Positions 19,694 through 28,700 are shown, numbered from the stretch's first letter. The stretch: DNA of 49,331 nt from Paenarthrobacter nitroguajacolicus JCM 14115 (GCA_001313365.1 BBFS01000026.1:1-49331); one strand, 5' to 3'. Notes: generated by a model from the letters alone, not told the origin. Program-made: numbers and translations.

Positions 19694-20848
19694 GGTCAAG
19701 CACGTCCTGAACAACATCGGCCACGGCGATGCCGCTCACCACGGTGTCGTCGTGGCCGCAATGCGGTGCCGTCCAGCCCACCTGCGTGATATCCACTCCG
19801 CATCGCGGGCACTGTGTCGCCCACGACATATGGATGCGGTGCATGCTCCGGCCGCGCGGTCCTGCGTTGAAGACGTTTCCCACCCAGAAAATACCCACTG
19901 TCGGAGTCCCCAAGGCCTGGGCCAGGTGCCGGGGGGGCCGCTGTCGCTCGCCAACATCACTGTTGCCTCCGCCAGGAGCGCGGCCAGGTCTCCAATCTCC
20001 AGCTCGCCAGCCACGGAACGCACAGCCTGGCGGTCGGCCTCCGGGAGGTGGCGGACCGCGAGTTCCGCCACCTCCTGGGCCAGTGCCTTCTCCGAACGGT
20101 CACCCACGATCAATACCTGGGCTCCTTCCGCTGCTGCCCCCCGCGGCGGCTTGGGCAAAGTTCGACGCCGGCCATCGCCTCCTCGGATCGGTGGCACCCG
20201 GGTGGACCACCACCAGCGATGCCCGCTGTGGATCCCTTAGTCCAACGATGTTCTGCTGATGCTCAGGCTTGGGGGGGAGCAGGAGAGGGGGGGAAATGAT
20301 GGTGGGAGCTCCCGCAAGGCCCGCCACCTCCAGCCACCGGTCCGGCTCGTTCTGGTAGTAGACGTAGTCCAGGTTGCGTTCCAGCGGTTCCGCGTCCTTG
20401 GTGCGGGTACCTACAGTGTGCCGCGCCCCCAGACGGAGCACGAAAGGGTTGGAAAACCGGCCGCCACCGTGCATCTGGCACGCAATATCGAACCCCCCTG
20501 GCCCGCATTTTCCCGAAGAAGGCCTCCTGTGCCGCCACGTCCTCAGCGTCATCCTCAAAGCGCTCGCCGTTACGGGGGACCGTCGTGAACGCCGCGCGCC
20601 ACGGGGGAGCAGTTCGACGTCGTCCACCGGACCTTCCGCCGCAGCCACCACTGCCGCGTGGATCGGGGGTGCCCAGCAGCGTGACTGTGGCACCAGGGTA
20701 TGCATTCTTCAACGCGCTAAGGGCGGGATAGGTGTAGATCAAGTCGCCCAATCCGCCACCCCCGGAGGACCGCTATCCGCTTCACATCGCTGAACTTTTG
20801 CAGTACTGGTCCAACTCCGAGGTTCACGTTCATCAGCGGATTCTCCAT
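19659..20848 (-). CDS. GT9 heptosyltransferase-like glycosyltransferase, frameshifted (third of three)
   Basis: Third GT9 member. The N-terminus MENPLMNVNLGVGPVLQKFS leads into GDLIYTYPALSALKNAYPGA and TVTLLGTP. The middle has FSNPFVLRLGARHTVGTRTK and LVVVHPGATDPRRRWPASNF, the donor-domain start. Next come VLIVGDRSEKALAQEVAELA and ATVMLASDSGP, then GTPTVGIFWVGNVFNAGPRG. The C-terminus holds a cysteine cluster (CPRCG, then HCGHDD) absent from the other two copies. Breaks lie at 19930, 20137, 20271-20293, 20495 and near 20620. ATG 20848 begins a gene divergent from the second hldE. The 35-base overlap with the SDR may reflect a shifted true stop. Confidence 0.83.
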
Positions 20849-20998
20849 GGGATGCTTCCTTTCGCTGCCAACGCTGCCCTGCGCTGTTCCGGGCCCGCTC
20901 TTTGCCGTGAAACTCCCTGGCCCGGCGTGTGAAGCGCGTGCCGCGGGGGGGTACCTGAGGGGGGAACAGGAAACTGTTGCCCAACCGGAAGGTACCCC

Positions 20999-22559
20999 AT
21001 GGCACGCCTATCCAATCAAGAAGGTCTGGCTGACTGGTTGCCGGGTCGCTTGGCCGAGGAACGACCTGTTGTGACGGTCATCGGCGATTCCATCCTTGAC
21101 GGCTGGTGGGATGGAACCATTGAGCGGTTCTGCCGCGAAGCCCCAGCCCCGGTGGTCCAGGTCCAGCGCCGCGACTTCGCCCCCGGGCGGTGCCGCCAAC
21201 ACGGCGATGAACCTCGCCGCGATGGGGGGGCGGACGTTCGTTTCGTTTCACTGGTGGGCGAGGACTCCGGCGGCCACACGCTCCTTGAGCAGCTCAGATC
21301 GGCAGGAGTGGACGTATCGCACGTCGTGTTCCATGCCGGAATGACCACCACCACAAAATTCCGCGTGAGCAGCGGCGGGCAGGTGATGCTTCGCTTGGAC
21401 GATGCCGCCCATGAGGTCCCCCGTGAGTGGTATGCGCGAGATGGCCGCTGCCATTCCGCAAGCACTTCCCGGCTCGTCAGCCGTAGTGCTTTGTGACTAT
21501 GGGGCCGGCGCACTGGAAGGTGCGGTGCGGGACGCAATATTCGAATATCTAGGACCGCAAAGTGAGGCTCGGAAGCCGCTCCGCCAAGGCCCGGGAGGAC
21601 ACCCTGGTAGTAGTGGACGCCCACTATCCGGGACGCTGGGCCCAACTCAAACCGGACCTTGCTACCCCGAATGCGCAGGAAGCGGCCAGGTTGCTCGGGG
21701 GCCGAGTTTCCCGGCGGCGCAGCCAGGTGCCCCTTTGTGGAAGCCCACGCCGACCAGCTCCTGCGCGCCTCAGGTGCGGCCGCCGTCGTCGTGACTTTGG
21801 ACCGGGAAGGGACACTGACGATCCGGCCCAGCGGCGATTCCCGGAAACCGGCCACCCACCGCACCTGGGCGCGGCCGCAAGCGGAAAAGCAAGCCTCAGG
21901 TGCCGGCGATACTTTCGTGGCGGCGTTGACTATGGCCCGTGCTGCCGGATTGCCGCTGACCACCAGTGTGGACCTGGCTCAGGCGGCAGCCGATGTTGTT
22001 GTGCATCGGCCAGGTACCTCCGTGTGCACCACTGACGAATTGGCAAAGCACCTGCGAGGGTTCGCCGATACGGCACTGACGGATTCTGAGTTGGCCCGGC
22101 ACGTGGAAGAGCACCGAAGCGAGGGCAAGCGGATTGTGCTGACCAACGGGTGCTTCGATGTCCTGCACCGTGGTCATACCCGCTACCTCAACCAGGCCAA
22201 GCAACTGGGCGACGTATTAGTAGTGGCGTTGAACAGTGATTCGTCCGTGCGGAAGCTCAAAGGCCCGGACCGGCCTGTCAACCACGAGGCCGACCGCGCG
22301 GCAGTCATCGCCGCACTGAGCTGCGTGGACCATGTCACGGTGTTCGATACCCCCCCGACCCCCATTCCGCTCATCGAGCTCCTGCGCCCCCGACGTCTAT
22401 GCCAAAGGCGGCGATTACACGCCGGAGATGCTCCAGGAAACCGAAGCGGTGGAACGTTACGGCGGCACAGTCACCATCCTGGATTACGTGCCCGAGCACT
22501 CCACTACAGCGGTCCTGGAACGCATCCGTTCCACGGGCGAAGCCCCCCCGCAGACCTGA
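20999..22559 (+). CDS. hldE: HldE-like heptose kinase / nucleotidyltransferase, copy 2, frameshifted
   Basis: Second RfaE/HldE fusion, closer to consensus than copy 1. The kinase part reads [37 protein letters not shown] after repair near 21190, [20 protein letters not shown], and the anion-hole loop [20 protein letters not shown]. The nucleotidyltransferase domain reads [20 protein letters not shown] with Hx[22 protein letters not shown] and [20 protein letters not shown], ending with [14 protein letters not shown]. Frame breaks lie near 21190, 21225, 21430, 21575, 21700, 22345 and 22390. ATG 20999 follows GGAAGG by about 6 bases. It heads a second plus-strand unit with the epimerase-like gene 10 bases downstream. 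About 515 residues after repair, standard for HldE. Confidence 0.88.
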
Positions 22560-22569
22560 GGAAGCAGCC

Positions 22570-23607
22570 ATGCGTATTGCGATCATCGGTGCAACAGGAC
22601 ACGGCGGCACGGAACTGCTGAAAAGGCTCCAGAGGGCACGCTCTGAAGAAGGCGCGGATCTGGAACTTGTGGGCGTCGTCCGGCGGCAACCGGATCCGGA
22701 CGCCGCTCCGTATCACGGCGTGGAGTGGCACACCCTGGACATCAGCGACACCGAGGACCAACCCGCGCTGGAAGCAGCTTTGGCGGGAGCCGATGCCGTG
22801 GTTCATCTGGCGTGGCTGATCCAACCGAACCATGACCGGGAGATGCTGCGCCGGACCAATGTGGCAGGAACAGCCCACGTGTTGGCCGCCGCGCGCAAAG
22901 CCGGAGTGGGGCACGTCGTGTGCGCGTCATCCGTGGGGGGCGTACTCGCCGGCTCCCAAGGACCAACGCACCAAGGAAGACTGGCCGACGGATGGCATCC
23001 GCAGCTCGCACTACAGTGTGGACAAGGCGGCACAGGAAAGGCTCCTGGACGGTTTCGCTAAGGAGAATCCGGACATTGTGGTGGCCCGGCTCCGCCCCCC
23101 CGCGCTGATGTTCAGTGCAGGTGGCGGGAGTGAGGTTGGCCGCTACTTCCTGGGACGTGTCCTGCCTCGACTCGTTCCGCGTAAGCCGTGGCTCCCGCTG
23201 CTTGCCGTCCCCAAGGAGATGGTGTTCCAAGCCGCCCACACGGCCGACGTCGCTGATGCTTACTGGCGTGTGTTGGAGCGCAAGGCGGAAGGCGCTTTCA
23301 ACATCGCCGCCGAGCCGGTCATAGACCCCAACGCCTTGGCGTGGATTTTCACGCCCGGCGGGTGATGCCGTTCCCGCTGCCGGTGCTGCGCGCCGTCGTC
23401 GAGGTCAGTTGGCGACTCCGTCTGCAGGTGACCGACGGCGGCTGGGTGGACATGGCGGCCAACGCGCCCATCATGGACACGGCCCGGGCGCACGCACTGC
23501 TGGGTTGGTCGCCCAAGCATTCCTCGTTGGAGTCACTGGCGGAAATGCTGGACGGGATCGGTGCAGGAAAGGGCCGGAAGGGCTCGCCGCCGCTGAAACC
23601 GCGCTAG
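22570..23607 (+). CDS. NAD-dependent epimerase/dehydratase-like extended SDR, frameshifted
   Basis: Extended SDR beginning [20 protein letters not shown] with a GxxGxxG nucleotide-binding turn, then [20 protein letters not shown] and [20 protein letters not shown]. The active-site region is [13 protein letters not shown] with Tyr-x3-Lys. C-terminal substrate part: [40 protein letters not shown] and [18 protein letters not shown]. Breaks at 22940, 23094 and 23352. It lies 10 bases after hldE copy 2, making a sugar-nucleotide epimerase attractive, but the opening does not match canonical HldD, so it should not be called the heptose 6-epimerase without evidence. It converges with the FUSC gene, 3 bases apart. 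Confidence 0.82.
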
Positions 23608-23610
23608 CCC

Positions 23611-24694
23611 TCACTCGGACGACAACACCACCGTCAGGATCCGGCGCAGGCTCATGGCCACTGATGCCGGAGCGTTCACCGGGGATTGGTCAGCAGCCGC
23701 CTCGGCCACGGCATCGCTGAGGGCGTTGATGCTGTCCTTCGCCCGTGCCAAACGGTTGGCAAGCTCACCGGACTCCGCGTCCCGCCAGTGATCCACCACG
23801 CTTGCCACAGACTCCAAGGCATCGGAAAGCGGACCCACCACGGCATCCGGAATGACCGTCCCGGCGCCCTCTTCCCAGATGGCGCTAGCCAGGACATCGG
23901 TGATGTCCTGGACGTGGAAAGTGAGCCGTTCAAGGGTTCGCAGGCCAGCGAGGTCGCTGGGCAGGCGGGTCGCACGACGGCGGGACCTGGGGGGGTTCGC
24001 TTTGGCGCTCAGCTCAGCTTGGTGGACCGCCGTTCGCACAGCTGCCGCGGTGAGCGAGAGTTCGTCGCTGCGGCTTGCCCAAGCCTTATGGTCGGGCGCC
24101 AGGACTCCTCCATGCCCGGGCCATGTCTTTGAGCTGGCGGGATAAGGCACCTTGGTGCCCGGCGATGGCGGGATCGATGTCGTCCAGGTGCAGGGGTGGA
24201 AATATTAGCCAGTTCACCGCAAATCCAACGGTGACGCCCAAGGCCATTTGAAGGACGTAGGCGAACGAGAAACCTTCGGCGTTCGAGTCACCCAGCACCA
24301 GCACGAACAAGGCTGCCATGGGAATCCATTCAGACGCAGTGCCCAGCCGGGGGAAGGCCGCCGATGAGCACGCCAAGTCCCACCACCACCGCAACAGCCA
24401 GTGCAGTAGGCGCGGCGACGGTGGTGATGGCGAAGGCCATGCCGATGCCCAACACCAGCCTGCCAGGCTTTGCAGTCCGTGCTTGGCGGAGTCGGCCACT
24501 GTGGGGTGCATGCTCACCAAGGCACCCAGCGGGGCATAGTACGGATAGGCCGCGGCAGGGCCGGGCATAAAGGGTGCAAGGTACCAGGCGAGGCCTGCTG
24601 CAACAGCCGTTTTGGCAGCGAACAGGAGTCGGTGGCGGGTGACGGTTTTTCGAAGCGCGGGAATCAGCCGTCGCCTCGCGGGCAGTTGGCTCAT
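23611..24694 (-). CDS. FUSC / aromatic acid exporter family membrane protein, frameshifted
   Basis: Integral membrane protein with an N-terminal FUSC/ArAE-type region. Basic start MSQLPARRRLIPALRKTVTR, then helices at LLFAAKTAVAAGLAWYLAPF, YAPLGALVSMHPTVADSAKH, the broken segment 24380-24470, and AALFVLVLGDSNAEGFSFAY with ALGVTVGFAVNWLIFPPLHL. The cytosolic C-terminal half is helical and soluble (LRTLERLTFHVQDITDVLAS, DALESVASVVDHWRDAESGE). Members are proposed efflux proteins for aromatic acids or unrelated small molecules. Breaks occur near 24370, 24470, 24110 and 23990. No ribosome site obvious before 24694. Not clearly related to the heptose genes it converges with. Confidence 0.8.
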
Positions 24695-24778
24695 TAAACC
24701 TACGTTGGCAGGTAAGTCCTCCCGTGTCGAGCGGGAAGAGGTGAAAGTGGGGGGGCACGCCATCTTTTGGAAATTGGG

Positions 24779-24805
24779 GTGATTAGAACCGGAGCAAGCG
24801 GGTAC
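24779..24805 (+). promoter_or_regulatory. Possible SigB/SigF-type promoter of the membrane-stress operon
   Basis: GTGATT (24779-24784), 15 bases, then GGGTAC (24800-24805). SigF/SigB promoters have GTTT-like and GGGTA elements at about this spacing, so the -10 fits well and the -35 only partly. It lies 76 bases before the operon ATG. Confidence 0.35.
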
Positions 24806-24814
24806 ACACCCATT

Positions 24815-24836
24815 GATAGTAACGATACTTACTATC
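24815..24836. promoter_or_regulatory. Palindrome, candidate operator
   Basis: Perfect 8-base arms GATAGTAA and TTACTATC around CGATAC, 45 bases before ATG 24881. ATAGTAA also occurs between the GAF-ANTAR and sigma genes at 10915. It sits just downstream of the possible GGGTAC promoter element, so it could be an operator or a leader hairpin. Confidence 0.5.
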
Positions 24837-24880
24837 CCGGCTGCTGTCCGCAGCCTGCCAACTGTGGAAAGAGAGCGATA

Positions 24881-25831
24881 ATGACTGAGAGCAAATCGCC
24901 GCAGGACGGAAGCTTCGCGGCGCCAAACACCGGTGCCCATGCAGGCACCGAACCGTTCACGGGAAACTACTTGGACTCGGCCGATGTTGAGGCTCAATCT
25001 GCCGGAACCACGGGAATCAGTGGAACCCACACTGTTTCGGGAACCGGCTCCGACAGGTCCGGCAAGGTGGACACCGCCAAGGAGGAAGCTGCGGGAGTAG
25101 CTGGCGCCGTAGGCGACGCCGCCGGCGGAGTCGTGGACACCGCCAAGACCGAGGCCGGGCACGTGGCCCACGAAGTCAAGGTGAATGCCCGCCAACTGCT
25201 TACGCAGACCAAGGGTGAGCTGTCCGATCAGGCCCACGCCCAGCAGCAGCGTGTTGCCGAAGGTTTGCGGTCCATTTCCGACGAACTCTCCACCATGCCA
25301 ATTCAAGCCAGAACGGTGGCGTCGCCACGGACTTGGTCCAGCAGGCAGCACAGCGTTCCTCCTCTGTTGCCCAGTGGTTGGAAGGCCGGGATCCCGGCTC
25401 GCTGCTGGATGAAGTCAAGGGCTTCGCGCGTCGTAAGCCGGGAACCTTCCTGCTGCTGGCAGCTGGAGCCGGTGTCCTCGCCGGTCGTCTCGGCAGGGGC
25501 ATGGCAGGCAACGCCTCCGATGCAGCCTCCGCAAGCGGCACGCCGGCCTACACGGAGACGCCTCGCGCCGTGTACTACCCGACTCAGGGCGGCGCGGTAA
25601 CTCCTCCGGCGGTGGACCTCCCCCGGACCGACGGCAACCACTGCCGGATACGGCTCGGCCACCACCACCGGCGCGGCAACCACCGGCTACGACGCGGGTA
25701 CCACGGGCGGCTACGACGGGTCCACGCTCCCTTACCCGGAGACCGAGGCCGGCGGCGTCAAGGCCCAGGGCGACCCGCTTGCAGGACCGCTCGATCCCGA
25801 TGACCCCCCCCAGTATGGAGGTCACCGATGA
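24881..25831 (+). CDS. Ala/Gly-rich stress-type protein with one membrane segment, frameshifted
   Basis: Repetitive, LEA-like low-complexity protein. The first 100 residues are hydrophilic (MTESKSPQDGSFAAPNTGAH) and then contain two copies of an Asp-Thr-Ala-Lys unit (KVDTAKEEAAGVAGAVGDAA; VVDTAKTEAGHVAHEVKVNA) expected to form amphipathic helix. A later segment GTFLLLAAGAGVLAGRLGRG is a probable membrane helix. After repair near 25625 the C-terminus reads as Gly/Thr/Tyr repeats (GYDAGTTGGYDG) ending with DPLAGPLDPDD and a stop at 25831 overlapping the holin-like ATG. GGAAAGAGAG precedes the ATG. First gene of a three-gene operon; probable envelope stress role is inferred from partners. Confidence 0.75.
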
Positions 25832-26268
25832 GCAGTCCCGCCGATCTGCCTCCCACAGAAGCCCACGTCAAGGCGGAGACCCTTCCCCCCCTCGGTGAGC
25901 TCCTGAGCGACCTGACGCGCGACGTTTCCACGTTGATGCGCCAGGAAGTGGAGCTGGCCAAAGCGGAACTGAAGGAGTCCGCCACCAAGGCCGGCAAGGG
26001 CGCGGGAATGCTGGGCGGGGGGGCTGCATACGCCGGTCACATCACCGTGCTGTTCCTGTCCATTGCCCTGTGGTGGGCATTGGGTCAGCTTGTTGGCTTG
26101 GGATGGTCCGCTGTTATTGTCGCGGTCATTTGGGGGGGCATCGTCGCAGCAGTTTTGGCTGCCAAGGGCCGCAAGGAACTTAACACCATCAAGGGCATGC
26201 CGCAGACCGCTGAGACGGTCAAAGAAATACCCCCCGCTTTGAAACCGAACACTGAGGAGACACGATGA
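25828..26268 (+). CDS. Phage holin-family (PF07332-like) membrane protein
   Basis: Intact 146-residue protein with two membrane helices, GHITVLFLSIALWWALGQLV and SAVIVAVIWGGIVAAVLAAK, preceded by the amphipathic stretch LTRDVSTLMRQEVELAKAEL characteristic of the actinobacterial holin-like family. Despite the name these are chromosomal proteins of unknown, probably envelope-related function, and nothing phage-like is nearby. Two likely extra glycines (MLGGGAAYAG, VIWGGIVA) sit at G7 runs. ATGA overlaps at both ends with the neighbouring operon genes. The partner downstream is DUF3618, a recurrent pair in Actinobacteria. Confidence 0.88.
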   Translation: MSSPADLPPTEAHVKAETLPPLGELLSDLTRDVSTLMRQEVELAKAELKESATKAGKGAGMLGGGAAYAGHITVLFLSIALWWALGQLVGLGWSAVIVAVIWGGIVAAVLAAKGRKELNTIKGMPQTAETVKEIPPALKPNTEETR

Positions 26269-26863
26269 CGCAGAACCCCCGACGCCCTGCGCGCCGATAT
26301 CGAAGAAACTCGCCGGCGGCTCAGTACAAATGTTGATGCCGTGGCTGACAAGGTCACGCCCTCGCACATTGTGAATCGCAGGGTGGACAAGATCAAGACC
26401 GCTGTGTTCGGCGCCGCGACGACGTCAGTGATGCTACAGGCAACGTTGCCCACCGGGCAGGGGACGCGGTCTCCGGCGTGGCCAGCAACGTTTCCGGTGC
26501 CGTCTCAGACCTCGGCGATGCCCCCCCCAGGTGATCACGCGGAAGGCCCAGGGCAGCCCGATCGCCGCCGGCCTTATTGCGTTCGGCGCAGGCTTGCTGG
26601 TGTCCTCGCTGTTCCCGGCCTCGGAAAAGGAGCGCGAAGCTGCCCAAGCCGTCAAGGAAGCAGCCCAGCCCCTGACCGATGAGCTGAGCCACGCGGCCCA
26701 GGAAGTTGCGGAGCACCTGCGCGAGCCTGCACAGGACGCAATGCAGAACGTCAAGGACAGCGCTACGGAAGCCGCAGCCAACGTCAAGGATGAAGGCCAG
26801 GCAGCAGCGGCCGACGTTCAGGACCGCGCCCAGACGGCCAAGGACAACGTCAGCAACCAGTAA
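26265..26863 (+). CDS. DUF3618 protein, frameshifted
   Basis: The N-terminal DUF3618 motif DALRADIEETRRRLSTNVDA is recovered by dropping one C at about 26280, and VADKVTPSHIVNRRVDKIK follows. The middle (VAHRAGDAVSGVASNVSGAV after repair near 26430) leads to a hydrophobic segment SPIAAGLIAFGAGLLVSSLF. The C-terminus is a long Ala/Glu/Lys helix (NVKDSATEAAANVKDEGQAA) similar in style to the first gene of the operon. Breaks at 26276, 26425 and the C8 run at 26521. Last gene of the operon; a 68-base palindrome follows. Likely a membrane-associated stress protein. Confidence 0.85.
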
Positions 26864-26895
26864 GATGCCGCGCTGACACAACCTAAGGCGCGCTG

Positions 26896-26963
26896 ACCCA
26901 ACTGAGTCGCAGCAGAGGCCGTTTTGAGCGTTCAAAACGGCCTCAACTGCGACTCAGTTGGGT
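26896..26963. repeat. 68-base near-perfect palindrome (hairpin repeat)
   Basis: Outer arms of 17 bases (26896-26912 and 26947-26963, ACCCAACTGAGTCGCAG) and inner arms of 13 bases (26915-26927 and 26932-26944) with a four-base loop and only two mismatched pairs between them. It sits between the stops of the DUF3618 gene and the SatD-like gene, so it can stop transcription from both sides, although it lacks a U tract. Confidence 0.85.
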
Positions 26964-26983
26964 TTGCTGCGCCCGGTCTTGGA

Positions 26984-27584
26984 TCAGCGCACTTCGAGGA
27001 TCAGTTGCAGCAAGCGGGCGGCGGCTGGACGGGCGGCGTGTTCCTCTGCCCACTGCGCACGTGCCAAGCTTTGCTCACGGCTTGGGTAGTAATGCCAAGC
27101 TCCTGGCTACGGCTTTCTGTTGGCCCCGGACACCCGGAGTAAGCAGATCCAGCACCCGCCATTCCGCCGCGCTCCTATGAAGCACGATGTGCCCGAGGAG
27201 CCGCAGCACGGCTTCGGCTTCAGAAGCCAGTGCCGGGAGGGGGGGGCCATCAACTGCTACGGGAATACGTTCCTTGCCGCTACGCAGTCGATCGACAGCC
27301 CGCCGGGCGTAAACGAGGCTATGCCCCGAGGCATCCTTGACCAGGTTGGGCAGCGGCTCATTGATGGGCCCCACGCCGATTCCCACGTACCACTGGCCTG
27401 TCCGGAGTGCGATCAGGGCCGTCTCCACAGCTTGGTGGCTGCATTCGACGATTCCCTGCACCTCATCCTCAACCGAGCGGTCAAAGTCGAGCCTCGCGGG
27501 AATGTGCCGCAGGTCCTTGAGCAGCTGCGGTACGAGGTCGCCGTCGCGGCGGCTATCGCGTTGGTTGATGGTGAGAGTGAACAT
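26984..27584 (-). CDS. SatD-like protein with C-terminal HTH, frameshifted
   Basis: The N-terminus MFTLTINQRDSRRDGDLVPQ and FDRSVEDEVQGIVECSHQAV with GQWYVGIGVGPINEPLPNLV resembles SatD-type proteins, which fuse a nucleotide-binding-like N-terminal domain to a DNA-binding end. The C-terminal part after repair near 27110 reads GITTQAVSKALARAQWAEEH, a good helix-turn-helix, and the likely stop is at 26984. A break lies at 27100-27115 (one base missing). In many genomes this gene neighbours a membrane protein of the SatE type; here the upstream neighbour is a different membrane protein. A small palindrome lies 13 bases before the ATG. Regulator of unknown target. Confidence 0.65.
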
Positions 27585-27596
27585 AGTTGATCACAT

Positions 27597-27612
27597 GCTA
27601 CCGGCTGGTAGC
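27597..27612. promoter_or_regulatory. Small palindrome upstream of the SatD-like gene
   Basis: GCTACC, GGCT, GGTAGC: perfect six-base arms, 13 bases before the SatD-like ATG (27584) in the 58-base gap to the upstream gene. Position fits an autoregulatory operator. Confidence 0.35.
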
Positions 27613-27642
27613 AGCTCTGCAAGGGCAAAATTTGCCTGCTGT

Positions 27643-28278
27643 TCAGTCAAGCGTCGTACGTCCGGTCAGTACGACGGCGGGCAACGCACCTGATGTGGCG
27701 CGGACGGCATCGGCCATTCCTGCCTGACGAAGACTTTCCTGGGCTGCCATGACCAAGGGCCGCGGATCCTCGTCGGAGGCGAAGACCCAGAAGGTTTCCC
27801 GGGCTTGGAAAACCAAGGCATTGCGCCCGCCGGCGCCCAACGAAACCTTCTGGCGGGCCACCAATCGGCGGTCGGGGTCACTGCCGTCAGCCGTGGTCAG
27901 CGCTTTGAGGCTCCCGGGCGCGATGTCACTCCAGGGAATTAGCACCTGTGTCTGCTTTTGGGAGTACTTGGCCACCATCCCGCGGTCAAAAACCAGCAGT
28001 TTCCGGAAGCTCCCAAGAAAAGTCATGCCCCACAGCAACAAGCCGGTGAGGACGCTTGCGGTGACGAACAGTACCGGATCGTTGAAGTGCCCGGCCTCCC
28101 TGGTGGAGCGAATTGGGCTGACGAATTCGGCAATGGTCCCGAAGGCGAAGCCACTACCAAGCAGGGGGATCAACGCCTTCCAGAAGATCCTGCGAGAGGA
28201 TGCAACATAGCGAAGCTGGCCAAGCTCAGGCTCGAGCCTGCGCTCCACCCGGCGAACCAGCCAATTACGGCCGCGCAT
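27643..28278 (-). CDS. Two-helix membrane protein with PH-like domain
   Basis: A 211-residue protein, apparently intact. The N-terminus is basic (MRGRNWLVRRVERRL). Two membrane helices follow: IFWKALIPLLGSGFAFGTIA and DPVLFVTASVLTGLLLWGMT. The rest is beta-rich (KLLVFDRGMVAKYSQKQTQV, LIPWSDIAPGSLKALTTADG) resembling bacterial PH-like domains that carry 'W-x-D/E-I' strands. It overlaps the stop of the preceding gene by 14 bases and is the last gene of the five-gene WXG100 operon. Unlike its neighbours it has no G/C run longer than five. Function unknown. Confidence 0.75.
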   Translation of the reverse strand: MRGRNWLVRRVERRLEPELGQLRYVASSRRIFWKALIPLLGSGFAFGTIAEFVSPIRSTREAGHFNDPVLFVTASVLTGLLLWGMTFLGSFRKLLVFDRGMVAKYSQKQTQVLIPWSDIAPGSLKALTTADGSDPDRRLVARQKVSLGAGGRNALVFQARETFWVFASDEDPRPLVMAAQESLRQAGMADAVRATSGALPAVVLTGRTTLD

Positions 28279-28700
28279 CCGGACGCTGGCCGTAGAGGTT
28301 GGGCAGGTTCCGCCGCTCCGCTTCGGCTGCCTGATCTGCGGCCATCGCGTTGGGGTCCGGGACCGGTGGCTGGCCTTGGGCGATTCCCGAGCGCCGGTCA
28401 ATAGCTGCAAACTTCGGGTCCCAAGTGTCGTCTCCGCCGCCGCTTACTGCGGAGGCAATGAGCATCACCACGAAGAACGGGAAGAAGGACCAGCAGATTG
28501 CACGCCAACCGCCCAACCAAGCTCCCGCCGTCGTGCCGTTCTTGATCCGAACTGAGCGCATGCCGGCAGCGGCGTCGCCAACGCTGCCCGCGGATCCCCC
28601 AGATCATGCCGTAAGCGAATAGACCTACGAACCACAGGACAACATACAGCGTCAGCCACAAACCGTCGTTGTACCCGAGCGCCGAGCCGCTGTTCATCAT
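28265..28700 (-). CDS. Two-helix membrane protein of the WXG100 operon, frameshifted
   Basis: About 145 residues. First helix GLWLTLYVVLWFVGLFAYGM, and after a one-base repair near 28596 a linker GSAGSVGDAAAGMRSVRIKN and second helix ICWSFFPFFVVMLIASAVSG. A charged C-terminal tail follows (AADQAAEAERRNLPNLYGQR). The ATG at 28700 overlaps the stop of the upstream small gene (ATGA). The layout of two helices and a cytosolic tail, followed by a PH-like membrane protein, suggests a membrane complex. I recognise no family. Confidence 0.7.

Noticed and set aside
25828..26268. Prophage remnant, because of the holin-like protein
   Set aside because: No other phage genes nearby; this holin family with DUF3618 is a common chromosomal actinobacterial pair.
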